A DNA stretch of 64,000 nt from Oceanospirillum sp048268485 (GCA_048268485.1 JBLWVL010000004.1:72863-136862); one strand, 5' to 3'; counted from the stretch's first letter, positions 35,740 to 43,861 are shown. Translations and numbers: made by a program. Notes: generated by a model not told the origin, from the sequence alone.

Positions 35740-36090
35740 TTAAATTTGCTCTTTTAAGTGAGATTCAAACTTCTCAAACTGAGAATGATCAATCCCCCCC
35801 AGATGCTCCAAAGGCATGGTAAAAACAAGGCCTTTAGAACCCTCATCCGGAGTAATAACCAGCTTCTGCAACGACTTCATAATGCTCAAGGACAGACGTT
35901 TCTCAAGCACCATAATAAGGACACTCTGACTACCATCGTAACTGAGGCCAAAAAAGGTTTTTTTAACCTCATTGCTGATACCGCGTCCATTCAGAACCGT
36001 AATACCACCCGCACCAAGGTCACGGGCCGCATCAACAGCTTTTTGCTCCAAGTCCTGAGGAATAATCGCGACGAGCACAGAAAACTTCAT
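35740..36090 (-). CDS. PII-like signal protein
   Basis: A 116-residue protein of the GlnB/PII-like superfamily. It starts MKFSVLVAIIPQDLEQKAVDAARDLG (first beta-alpha unit), then GGITVLNGRGISNEV where PII proteins have the T-loop base, a short T-loop region KKTFFGLSYDGSQ, and the second unit VLIMVLEKRLSLSIMKSLQKLV, ending VFTMPLEHLGGI. The T-loop is shorter than in GlnB and has no uridylylation tyrosine motif. The ATG overlaps the stop of the DUF1538 gene (ATGA), with AAGGTG 6 nt upstream. PII-like proteins often control a membrane protein encoded next to them. Confidence 0.82.
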   Translation of the reverse strand: MKFSVLVAIIPQDLEQKAVDAARDLGAGGITVLNGRGISNEVKKTFFGLSYDGSQSVLIMVLEKRLSLSIMKSLQKLVITPDEGSKGLVFTMPLEHLGGIDHSQFEKFESHLKEQI

Positions 36091-37583
36091 AGGTTCACCT
36101 TGTGATATTTTGTAATTACATCTGAAATAATCGCGTAAATCATGACTGAAATGATAGGGAATATAGATGCAAAAGCGATAAGACCAAAGCCATCAATCAG
36201 CACATTCCGTCCCTCAATATTTGATGCCAGCCCAATCCCCAGCGCAGTCACCAGAGGCACAGTCACCTCAGAGGTAGTGACACCTCCAAGATCATACGCT
36301 AAAGACACAATGAATTTAGGGGCTAACAGCGTCAGAAAAACAACCAGAATATACCCGGTCATGACATAGTAATGCATGGAGCCGCCACTGATGATCCTAT
36401 GCACACCTATCGTGATTCCGATAGCGACCCCTAAAGCTACAAGGTATCGAATAGTATTACCATTAATACGTCCTGCAGCCGCTTCCTCTGCTTGCTTTCC
36501 GATAGCTAACAATGCGGGCTCAGCCATAGTCGTTGCAAAACCTATCATAAAAGCGAATAAATAAATAAAAAACACTCGGTCTAAATGTATAAGCTGCTCC
36601 GCCATATTATTTCCTATCGGAAACAACCCCATTTTCAAACCGATAACAAAGGCATAAAGCCCTATAATGACTAACGCAAAACCAAAAATTATTCTGGCTG
36701 GATTAGATAAAGGTCGGCGTAGAACCAAATACTGAAAAAAGAGAATTGTCAGAATAATAGGCAGGACATCACGCAACATTGATGCAAGGTCGAAAAAAAT
36801 CTTAAGCAAAAAGTGAGGGGGCGCAGAGTACTCAGAAACAACTGCTTCAGAAGCGATACTCAAAGTATCCACTGATGATGAGTAAACAACAATGCCATAT
36901 AGCTGAACACTGATCATTGGAACCATTACTGCAAGTGCCACCAGACCAAAACCATCCCTAAGAGGGTTACGTCCCCGAATAGATGCAGCTAAACCTATCC
37001 CCATTGCAGCAATAAGAGGAACAGTAACAATGTTCGTTGTCACGCCGCCAGAGTCATACGCCAAACCAACAATCTCTTCAGGAGCAAAGTAAGTTGCGAT
37101 GACGACCAGGATATATCCTGGGACAATAATCCAGTGCAGAGGAATACCGGCAATAATCCGGAAAACGCCAAGCCCGGTCACAACCCCGACGGATGTGGCT
37201 ACCAGTATACGCAGTGTAAAAGCATCAATTCTGCCCTCGCTGATATCCTGAGCCTGCTGGGCAACTGCAATCAATGCAGGCTCAGCGATAACAGCAGAAA
37301 AACCTATAGCAAAACCGAAACAGACCAGAAGAGGTGCCGAGCCGCGCTCTGCAAATTGATTTGAAAGACTCTTACCTACCGGAAAAATACTTAGCTCTAG
37401 TCCTTGTAAAAATAATGCTACTCCAAAGGCCACAATTAAGAGCCCAATCAGCATTCCCATCGCATCATTCGGCATCTGCTGAAGAATCAGAAACTGAAAA
37501 AAAATGACAACAGCAACAATAGGAAAGAGATTGCGCAATGCATGTATAAACGAGATTTGAAAGTCTTTGAAGTATTGTTCCAT
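36087..37583 (-). CDS. DUF1538 membrane protein with internal duplication
   Basis: Polytopic membrane protein of 498 residues, roughly twelve hydrophobic segments. It consists of two homologous halves (about 15-245 and 270-490); each has a re-entrant-like motif (AEPALIAVAQQAQ / AEPALLAIGKQAE) followed by GRI, and later AYDSGGVTTNIVTVPLIAAMG / AYDLGGVTTSEVTVPLVTALG and an N-x-L-x-DGFGL motif. Inverted or tandem halves of this kind are typical of secondary transporters. The family's function is unknown. It heads an operon with the PII-like, CBS and Usp genes (4-bp overlap with the PII-like gene), under a perfect FNR-type box. Confidence 0.9.
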   Translation of the reverse strand: MEQYFKDFQISFIHALRNLFPIVAVVIFFQFLILQQMPNDAMGMLIGLLIVAFGVALFLQGLELSIFPVGKSLSNQFAERGSAPLLVCFGFAIGFSAVIAEPALIAVAQQAQDISEGRIDAFTLRILVATSVGVVTGLGVFRIIAGIPLHWIIVPGYILVVIATYFAPEEIVGLAYDSGGVTTNIVTVPLIAAMGIGLAASIRGRNPLRDGFGLVALAVMVPMISVQLYGIVVYSSSVDTLSIASEAVVSEYSAPPHFLLKIFFDLASMLRDVLPIILTILFFQYLVLRRPLSNPARIIFGFALVIIGLYAFVIGLKMGLFPIGNNMAEQLIHLDRVFFIYLFAFMIGFATTMAEPALLAIGKQAEEAAAGRINGNTIRYLVALGVAIGITIGVHRIISGGSMHYYVMTGYILVVFLTLLAPKFIVSLAYDLGGVTTSEVTVPLVTALGIGLASNIEGRNVLIDGFGLIAFASIFPIISVMIYAIISDVITKYHKVNL

Positions 37584-37603
37584 TCAGCAGCCCCTTGCCT
37601 GCC

Positions 37604-37646
37604 AAACCTTTTCCCGGGAAAAAAGGTTTGGATAAAATAATTTTAT
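37604..37646 (-). promoter_or_regulatory. Two palindromes in the leader of the DUF1538 operon
   Basis: AAACCTTTTCCC (37604-37615) mirrors GGGAAAAAAGGTTT (37616-37629) apart from a two-base length difference, and ATAAAAT-A-ATTTTAT (37632-37646) is a perfect palindrome. They lie 21-63 bp before the start codon on the minus strand, downstream of the FNR-type box. They could be an operator or an mRNA hairpin ahead of the ribosome site. Confidence 0.45.
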
Positions 37647-37729
37647 TTACCTCAGCACGGGCTATCGAACATATACGGAAAATAAAGTTCCGTTTAAAGC
37701 GACAAATATATAACTGATTGTTTTATCCT

Positions 37730-37743
37730 TTGATCTATATCAA
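37730..37743. promoter_or_regulatory. FNR/Anr-type box
   Basis: TTGAT-CTAT-ATCAA, a perfect match to the FNR/Anr consensus TTGAT-N4-ATCAA. It lies 147 bp upstream of the DUF1538 start and 10 bp before the divergent DUF72 start. On the minus strand a TATATT hexamer (37710-37705) is 20 bp downstream of the box, near the spacing of an FNR-activated class II promoter, so the DUF1538 operon is the likely target. The FNR/Anr regulator gene is not in the window. Confidence 0.75.
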
Positions 37744-37753
37744 AACCAGTTTT

Positions 37754-38632
37754 ATGGAGCACATTATTTTGCACAAGACCTGCTATATCGGGCTTTCTCA
37801 GTGGAACCATAAACACTGGGTGCAGGGACCTTTGATGGGTGGCAGTCAACGACCTGTTCTTAGTCGTTACAGCAGTTACTTTTCCTCTGTGGAAGGCAAT
37901 ACCAGCTTTTACGGCCTACCGGAGGCACAAACAATGCAGGACTGGTATCAGCAAACACCGGAGCATTTTCGGTTCTGCTTTAAACTGCCACGCAGTATTA
38001 CTCATGACCGCTTGCTGCAGGTATCCGAAGAAGAGCTGGCGGCGACCCTTGATCGCTTTACTCTGCTTAAAGAAAAACTGGGTATGATCTTTCTGCAACT
38101 GCCGGAAGCTTTCGGGCCAGAACGACTACCGCTGCTTGAATCGTTTATCTGCAGCCTTCCCAGTAGCATAAATTTCAGCTTAGAAGTGCGTCACCGAGGC
38201 TTTTTCAATAAAGATGCAACAGAGCGTCAATTAAACGCTCTGTTAATGAGGTACAGCATCAACCGTGTTCAGTTTGATACCCGGGCTTTGTTTAAGAACC
38301 CGGCAGATGATGAAGATACCCTGGAAGCATTAAAAGCCAAGCCCAACCTACCTCTGCATGTGATTGCCACCGGAAAAAACCCTATGGTGCGTTTTATCAC
38401 GGCGAAAGACTGGCAAAGCACCCTGCATTATCTGGAACCATGGGTCGCCAAAATTGCTCAATGGATACAGGAGGGCCGTACACCTTATATGTTTCTGCAC
38501 ACACCCAGTAACACTCATGCTCCCGAAGTAGCCGCCTACTTTGCCGAGCGACTGAATAAGGTTGTACCGGATAGTGCTCTGTTTACCCCATGGCCGGAAA
38601 CTCAGGAAGCGTTGCAAGATTCCTTATTCTAA
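37754..38632 (+). CDS. DUF72 family protein
   Basis: A 292-residue TIM-barrel-like protein of the DUF72 (YecE) family, biochemical role unknown. Family features: CYIGLSQWNHKHW, YSSYFSSVEGNTSFYGLP, PEHFRFCFKLPRSITHDR, LGMIFLQLPEAFGPERL, SLEVRHRGFF and the C-terminal YMFLHTPSNTHAP. The start is uncertain: ATG 37754 has no Shine-Dalgarno, while an in-frame TTG at 37769 (MHKTCYIGLSQW) has GGAG 9 nt upstream. Divergent from the DUF1538 operon; the FNR-type box lies between them. Confidence 0.9.
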   Translation: MEHIILHKTCYIGLSQWNHKHWVQGPLMGGSQRPVLSRYSSYFSSVEGNTSFYGLPEAQTMQDWYQQTPEHFRFCFKLPRSITHDRLLQVSEEELAATLDRFTLLKEKLGMIFLQLPEAFGPERLPLLESFICSLPSSINFSLEVRHRGFFNKDATERQLNALLMRYSINRVQFDTRALFKNPADDEDTLEALKAKPNLPLHVIATGKNPMVRFITAKDWQSTLHYLEPWVAKIAQWIQEGRTPYMFLHTPSNTHAPEVAAYFAERLNKVVPDSALFTPWPETQEALQDSLF

Positions 38633-38652
38633 CAGACGGTTTTAAAAACTTT

Positions 38653-38698
38653 TTTAAAGACCGGTTTTAAATACTTCTCTTCAAAACCGGTCTTTAAA
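38653..38698. terminator. Bidirectional stem-loop between DUF72 and bufD genes
   Basis: A 16-bp perfect inverted repeat TTTAAAGACCGGTTTT / AAAACCGGTCTTTAAA (38653-38668 with 38683-38698), loop 14 nt. It sits between convergent genes. No long T tract follows on either side, so it may protect 3' ends as much as terminate. Confidence 0.6.
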
Positions 38699-38764
38699 CA
38701 TCGATGGGGAAAAAGGGGCAAGGTAAGATGCATTCGAGCAGAAAAGCACCCAACAGCCATATGA

Positions 38765-39223
38765 TCAGATGCTTCTATTCGCCTGAGTAAATGTTTTCTT
38801 TAATATATGGTCTGCCGATAAAAGCCCAGGACCGAAAACGGCTGTTATCAGGAACATCAAGCCCCATAACTGGTGATCGTAGAATCCCTGGCTCCACAGA
38901 ACGGGATAAGAAACCACAGCCATAATATTAAAGACAAAGAGTGCGGAGGCCACACCACGACTCATCAGTCCCAGAATTAAAAGCGGGGGCAGAATCAGCT
39001 CTGCTGCCGTTCCAAGGTAAGCCGCCAGTTCCCAAGGTAGCAGAGGAACCTGATACTCTTCTTCGAACAGATACAGGGTACTGTCCCAACTTTGGATTTT
39101 AACTAACCCGGATTGCAAAAAAGCTTTGGCCGCCCATAGCCTAACGAACAATAACAACAATGGACTGGCAAGCTTTTCGAATCCGCTAAAAAAGCGGTCA
39201 TACCATAAGGCAAGTGATGTCAT
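38765..39223 (-). CDS. DoxX family membrane protein of the bufferin operon
   Basis: A 152-residue protein with four membrane segments: PLLLLFVRLWAAKAFLQSGLVKIQSW (the DoxX start), LGTAAELILPPLLILGL, VASALFVFNIMAVVSYPVLW and LWGLMFLITAVFGPGLLSAD. DoxX proteins in bufferin clusters (BufD/HvfD) are thought to act in redox balance or export support; the exact role is not established. ATGA overlap with the preceding bufC-type gene. Last gene of the operon. Confidence 0.88.
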   Translation of the reverse strand: MTSLALWYDRFFSGFEKLASPLLLLFVRLWAAKAFLQSGLVKIQSWDSTLYLFEEEYQVPLLPWELAAYLGTAAELILPPLLILGLMSRGVASALFVFNIMAVVSYPVLWSQGFYDHQLWGLMFLITAVFGPGLLSADHILKKTFTQANRSI

Positions 39224-40104
39224 TCTTCGATTCCTTTATTCTGTGCGTTTTTCAGAACGCCAAACCCAGTGATTAGCCCCGTACGAATGACATCCTGTAG
39301 CAAGAGGTCAGCCGCATCGTACTCAAACTGGCTAAATAGTTTGTCCGCCTGGCAATGCTCCAGCAGACAAAATACGCCATCGTCCAGCTCCTGATAGAAC
39401 ACTTCTGCCAACCCTGAGGTTGCAATATAGCCCTTCTGGGGCTGATCCAACTGAAACCCTGCTAAGGGATCATCGTCGTCAGAGATAAGCACATCACCTT
39501 TCCCGGCATCCGCCTGTCGTTCAAGCCAGTTTTTTAAGCGGCGAAACAGCTCGATAATCGCCCACGGGGATTGAAAAAGCGTGATATCGGGGTTAACCAT
39601 AAAGTGAATCCGCTCATAATCATCTTCGCCGACCTCAGATAAACCCTGATAAGGAAAAGGCTCTGTCGTGGGAATACGATTAATACGCACGGAATAAGCC
39701 CACTCGAAGCGCGCCAAGTCAGCGAGATAAGGCATCTCCTTCAGCTGCTCCAGATCAAGCATAAAGTCCGGCAGAGCCCCGCCAAACTCAGCCACCGCAG
39801 CGTTTGACATCGGCACGGTACGGATAAATGCTTTGGCTAGCTGGGCAAAAAATTCGTCACCAACCATCACCTGAAGCACAGGGAAAGTCACTTCCAAAGC
39901 CTCTGTCAGACTTAGAACAAAGTTATTCCGGTAGATTTGCAACAGTTGGTCCGCATCAAAATGCGTCTCCTGAATACCTTGATAGAGCTTAGGGTGATCC
40001 ACGGACGATGCAGGTGATATCAGCGCCTGAGCAAACTGCTGCTGTAAACGATAGAGTTCAGGAGCAGGCGGTACATCAGCTGCTGCGGAAGCAAAGTCAG
40101 TCAT
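39220..40104 (-). CDS. DUF2063 partner protein of the MNIO enzyme (BufC/HvfC-like)
   Basis: A 294-residue protein with an N-terminal DUF2063 putative DNA-binding-like helical domain (LYRLQQQFAQALI, QLLQIYRNNFVLSLTEALEVTFPVLQVMVG, FIRTVPMSNAAVAEFGGALPDFM, LADLARFEWAY) and a C-terminal half that resembles RiPP recognition elements in this family. It is known to form a complex with the MNIO enzyme and present the precursor. The start at 40104 has GGAG 6 nt upstream; it overlaps the end of the MNIO gene by 8 bp. Confidence 0.9.
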   Translation of the reverse strand: MTDFASAAADVPPAPELYRLQQQFAQALISPASSVDHPKLYQGIQETHFDADQLLQIYRNNFVLSLTEALEVTFPVLQVMVGDEFFAQLAKAFIRTVPMSNAAVAEFGGALPDFMLDLEQLKEMPYLADLARFEWAYSVRINRIPTTEPFPYQGLSEVGEDDYERIHFMVNPDITLFQSPWAIIELFRRLKNWLERQADAGKGDVLISDDDDPLAGFQLDQPQKGYIATSGLAEVFYQELDDGVFCLLEHCQADKLFSQFEYDAADLLLQDVIRTGLITGFGVLKNAQNKGIEE

Positions 40105-40999
40105 GGTTAACTCCATACTCACAAGCCAAGCCTGATACCGCCAATGCCTCTATACCCAACTGTTGAACGCGCTCAGCTTTACCAACTTCATCCAGTAAAA
40201 CAGACATTTCCGGTATATCCGTATCCCATTCCACCAAAACGGGAGCCTGGCAGCCCAGCTTATGCCTAACCTGTGCAAACAGTTGCCATACCTCGTCGCT
40301 GACACGGTTCCCATGGGTATCAATCAAAATACGGCCCTGCTCATAGTCATTGACTGAAAAGCCAGCCAGATGCAATTCACCCACTGCATCAAGGTCAATA
40401 TTGTTCAAATAATCGAGACTGTCGAAACCGTGGTTTACGGCGTTAACATAGATATTATTCAGATCAAGAAGAAGACCACAGCCTGTTTGCTCAACAATCT
40501 GGTTTAAAAAATCCCATTCCGTAAAAACAGACGCCTTAAAATTCAGATAGGCCGTAGGGTTCTCAATCAGGATCTGACGCCCAAGTGCCTGTTGGGCCAC
40601 CTCAACCTGCCGGCAAAATTGCTCAAGACTCTCATGGGTATAAGGAATTGGTAAAAGGTCGTTAAAGTATCGGCCCGATACCGCACTCCAACTCAGATGC
40701 TCAGATAGCAATGTCGGTTGAAACTCATCCACTAAGGCCTTTAACGCTGCAAGATGTTTAGAGTCTAAGGCATCCCCAGAGCCAAGAGATAGCCCGACAC
40801 CGTGGAGGCTTAATGGGTAGTGTTGTGCGACCTGACGTAAAATATGACGCTGGACACTCTGCTCATCCAGATAGTTCTCACTGTGAACTTCCAACCAGGA
40901 AACATTCGGCAGCTCTGACAGCAGGTCATTATAGTGTGGTGCCCGCAGCCCCATGCCAATACCCGCCGCAGGCACAGAAAAGCCCTTCACAGTATCCAT
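40097..40999 (-). CDS. DUF692 multinuclear non-heme iron oxidative enzyme (BufB/HvfB-like)
   Basis: A 300-residue TIM-barrel enzyme of the MNIO family, relative of methanobactin MbnB. Visible: GIGMGLRAPHYNDLL, WLEVHSENYLDE, SLHGVGLSLGS, LLSEHLSWS, ILIENPTAYL, LLLDLNNIYVNAVNHG, ELHLAGF, LIDTHGNRV and VLVEWDTDIP; the conserved His, Asp, Glu and Asn residues in these motifs bind the iron cluster. In bufferins it converts precursor cysteines to copper-binding 5-thiooxazoles. The start at 40999 has GGAG 9 nt upstream. Second gene after the precursor. Confidence 0.93.
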   Translation of the reverse strand: MDTVKGFSVPAAGIGMGLRAPHYNDLLSELPNVSWLEVHSENYLDEQSVQRHILRQVAQHYPLSLHGVGLSLGSGDALDSKHLAALKALVDEFQPTLLSEHLSWSAVSGRYFNDLLPIPYTHESLEQFCRQVEVAQQALGRQILIENPTAYLNFKASVFTEWDFLNQIVEQTGCGLLLDLNNIYVNAVNHGFDSLDYLNNIDLDAVGELHLAGFSVNDYEQGRILIDTHGNRVSDEVWQLFAQVRHKLGCQAPVLVEWDTDIPEMSVLLDEVGKAERVQQLGIEALAVSGLACEYGVNHD

Positions 41000-41088
41000 G
41001 GTGAGCACTCCGTATCTTATTTTTCAAAGTGAATAAAAATGTTTCTTAGAAAGTGAATAACGAATTTCTGGAGAACAATAAAAGAGGC

Positions 41089-41136
41089 TCAGGAACCCGT
41101 TAGCGCAGTGAACCGCTAACCACAGAAGGCTCCTGA
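41089..41136 (-). terminator. Intercistronic stem-loop between the bufferin precursor and MNIO genes
   Basis: An inner 7-bp stem GTTAGCG/CGCTAAC (41099-41105 with 41114-41120) and outer arms TCAGGA/TCCTGA (41089-41094 with 41131-41136). On the minus strand it is followed by GCCTCTTTTATT. It may partly stop transcription or protect the precursor mRNA so that precursor exceeds enzyme. Confidence 0.6.
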
Positions 41137-41161
41137 TATAAACCTAGCTAAACCATAAGGC

Positions 41162-41419
41162 TTAACCTTTAGACGTCAGACTACCACCCGCAAGTTTAGA
41201 GCACATGCCCTTAGGCACCGCAATAAATGCATCGCCTTGGAAATCAGTTTTAGATGTGCCGGCGCAAGAACTGTTTTTCGTTGCGCAGTCATTGTGACCC
41301 GCTTTTGCAACGCCGTAACATTTCTCTTTACCTGCCGCCAGTGCAGGTGTTGCTGTAGCAGCACTCAGTGCAATAATGCCGGACATTACAGAAGCCATAG
41401 CCAGTTTAGATTTTGTCAT
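41162..41419 (-). CDS. Bufferin-type RiPP precursor (DUF2282, BufA1-like)
   Basis: An 85-residue precursor with a Sec-type signal peptide (1 to about 28, ...ATPALA) and a core with four cysteines: C34 (EKCYGVAKAG), C45 (NDCATKN), C52 (SCAGTSK) and C73 (KGMCSKLAGG). The pattern matches the DUF2282 family, recently shown to be bufferins: exported, copper-sequestering peptides whose cysteines are modified by the adjacent MNIO. GAGG lies 8 nt before the ATG. First gene of precursor-MNIO-DUF2063-DoxX. Cu specificity here is inferred from the family. Confidence 0.9.
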   Translation of the reverse strand: MTKSKLAMASVMSGIIALSAATATPALAAGKEKCYGVAKAGHNDCATKNSSCAGTSKTDFQGDAFIAVPKGMCSKLAGGSLTSKG

Positions 41420-41866
41420 CGTTGTTACCTCAGGTTGTATACACCGAAAAAGGTTTTATTAAGCGTATTTTTATCTTGATTTTTTAAGTTCGTTTTAACG
41501 TACTCAATAATACTTACGCAGCATCAGTTCAGGTGGATGCAAAAAATTTTGCACAATTATTTCAACCGATAGAGCAGAGTTCAGCCCATGACGGATTCTT
41601 TCAGTATGGCCCATAATCAGTCAGGGCAACGAGCTTTTGGAAGAAAACATATTATTTAGATGCATATGATCTGCTTGTGTGATTGACTGCATCTGTCAAA
41701 GTTTTTTTTTCGTATGGTGTACATTGAATAAAGCACTTAGTAATGAGTCTTTGTGCACTTGGCAAAACTGAGGCTTAGCTTTAATCAGACAAAAATAATG
41801 CCTTCAGATACTTCACTATCACACTATGCCCACTGTGATCTTAATTTAATGTTTAAAGGATGCCCT
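41420..41866. other. Divergent region between the bufferin operon and a chemoreceptor gene
   Basis: A 447-bp gap, AT-rich. The palindrome TGCAAAA-AA-TTTTGCA (41538-41553) lies 119 bp before the bufferin precursor start and is a candidate operator. A CGTT-TT-AACG element lies near 41492. No CueR-like or CopY-like box and no clear ECF-sigma promoter were recognised. No short gene seen. Confidence 0.35.
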
Positions 41867-43813
41867 ATGTTCACTCAGCTTCGGTTAGCCCAGCAGCTTG
41901 CTATTGGTTTTGGTGTGCTGATTTTGTTCAGTGTCGTCTTAACTCTGTTTTCCTATAAAGGCTTAAGTGACAGCTCGCATGGGGTTCAACAGTATCGTGG
42001 TTTTGTAGCCGACACCAATATCGCCAGCCACCTGCAAAGCAGCATGCTGATGCAAGGTGCAGATGTGCAAAGTTACCTGATACATCAGGAACAGGGCACA
42101 CTGGAGCATTATCAGAAACAGGAAAAAGAAGTTGCTGAGCTTATTCTCATGGCAAAATCTCAGTTCAAAGATCCTAAAAGGCTGGAGCTGATTAAAGCTA
42201 TCGAAGTACAGGTTTCGCAGTTTCAGCAAGCTTTTGATCAGGTTAAGGCTCAAATAGGAAAGGTGGATAACATCACAGAGCAGCAGCTATACCCGGCAGG
42301 CTTTGAGATTCGTAAGACAATGACAACCCTGATCGAAAACGCTTACCTGAGCGGTGTCGGCGATACTATTTTTTACGCCGCCAGCGTGCAGGAACACTTG
42401 CTGCTTGGGCGCCTTTACACCAATCGTTATCTGATTTCACGTAACAAGGAACATTACGACAGAGCCGTAAAAGAGCTTAATGACATTATGCCCAATGCAC
42501 TGCAGTTATTAAAAAATGCATTGAACGGCGAAGAAAGCGAACTCATTGCACACTTTGAAAAAAATCATCAGGCATTTCTAACTTCTCTTGAAGAGGTTTA
42601 TCACTCAGCTAGCCAGATATCTCAAATTACTCAGAAAACCATTATTCCCCTCTCTGTAGACATCACAGTAAAAACCGACCAGATTAAGCAGGATATATTA
42701 AAAGACCAGGAGCAGGTCGGCCCAAAACTACAGCAGGATATTGAAAACCTGACCGACCTGATTTTGTTTGTCTCAGCGATTGTTGTTATCGCAGGCATTG
42801 TATTTACAGTTGTCATGTTAAGGGTGATCAAACAGCCTATCGGTGGTGAACCAAGAGATATTGCGGCGATCACCCGCCAGATTGCCTCCGGCGACCTGAA
42901 GGTTAAGCACCAGGAAAACAGTACCGGCATTCTTCAGTCTGTTAGCCATATGGCAGAGCAGCTCAGAACCATCATTGCATCAATCACCCATACCGGTAAC
43001 CAGTTGCAGGATACGGCACAATCAGCATCTGCGGTTGCTCAGCAGACTCATGCTGTTGTCAATGAACAGCAAAGCCGTATTGAACAGATCGCAGCGGCCG
43101 CTACAGAAATGGCGGCCAGTATCCATGATGTCGTTAACCACTCAGAGTCTTCGGCTCAGGCCGCATCAACAGGCATGGATTACGCCGCCCAGGGTAAAGA
43201 AACGGTACAAAGAACTCTGGAAGCCATTAATGATCTTGCTGAAAATGTTGAAAAATCTGTCGAAATCATACAATCCCTTGAGGCCAGCAGTACTAATATC
43301 GGCTCCGTGACAGAGGTTATTCAGACAATCTCTGAGCAAACTAACCTACTGGCTTTGAATGCTGCAATCGAAGCAGCCAGAGCTGGGGAATCGGGCAGAG
43401 GGTTTGCTGTCGTTGCCGATGAAGTCAGGAACCTGGCTCAACGGAGCCAGGACTCAGCTCAGACCATTCAGGATATGATTAACCAGCTACAGTCTGATAT
43501 CAATCATGCTGTTGAGGCTATGCTCACCAGTCGTGATAAGGCGCTAAACACAGTAGAGCAGTCTGAGAAAACCGGAGCAGCCCTGGATACGATTGTTGAA
43601 AGTATCCGGCAAATCAATGAAATGAATACTCAGGTTGTGACCGCCGTTAGCCAACAGTCTTCTGTTGCTGAAGAGATCAGTCTCAATATTACAGCGGTCA
43701 CCCAACTATCCGATCAAACCGTTGAAGGGGCGCTACAAACAGCTGACGCCAGTAGTGAGCTCTCAAAAATATCGAAAGAACTGGCCAAAACTGTTGATCA
43801 CTTCAAGCTCTAA
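41867..43813 (+). CDS. Methyl-accepting chemotaxis protein with long helical sensor (HBM-like)
   Basis: A 648-residue chemoreceptor. TM1 about 11-31, a helical periplasmic domain of roughly 270 residues rich in Gln, Glu and Lys, TM2 about 300-323 (LILFVSAIVVIAGIVFTVVMLRV), HAMP, and a signalling domain with EQTNLLALNAAIEAARAGESGRGF. The size and all-helical nature of the sensor fit the helical bimodular (HBM) type, some of which bind TCA-cycle intermediates; this is inference. The start is ATG 41867 with AAAGGA 6 nt upstream. Divergent from the bufferin operon. Confidence 0.93.
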   Translation: MFTQLRLAQQLAIGFGVLILFSVVLTLFSYKGLSDSSHGVQQYRGFVADTNIASHLQSSMLMQGADVQSYLIHQEQGTLEHYQKQEKEVAELILMAKSQFKDPKRLELIKAIEVQVSQFQQAFDQVKAQIGKVDNITEQQLYPAGFEIRKTMTTLIENAYLSGVGDTIFYAASVQEHLLLGRLYTNRYLISRNKEHYDRAVKELNDIMPNALQLLKNALNGEESELIAHFEKNHQAFLTSLEEVYHSASQISQITQKTIIPLSVDITVKTDQIKQDILKDQEQVGPKLQQDIENLTDLILFVSAIVVIAGIVFTVVMLRVIKQPIGGEPRDIAAITRQIASGDLKVKHQENSTGILQSVSHMAEQLRTIIASITHTGNQLQDTAQSASAVAQQTHAVVNEQQSRIEQIAAAATEMAASIHDVVNHSESSAQAASTGMDYAAQGKETVQRTLEAINDLAENVEKSVEIIQSLEASSTNIGSVTEVIQTISEQTNLLALNAAIEAARAGESGRGFAVVADEVRNLAQRSQDSAQTIQDMINQLQSDINHAVEAMLTSRDKALNTVEQSEKTGAALDTIVESIRQINEMNTQVVTAVSQQSSVAEEISLNITAVTQLSDQTVEGALQTADASSELSKISKELAKTVDHFKL

Positions 43814-43861
43814 ACGGGAATAAATTGATCGCAGAACACCTGCGACCAATACCTAAAACGC

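Noticed and set aside
41753..41866. Extended N-terminus of the HBM-like chemoreceptor
   Set aside because: The extra 38 residues before MFTQLRLAQQ lack a ribosome site at their start and are not chemoreceptor-like, while ATG 41867 has AAAGGA at 6 nt.
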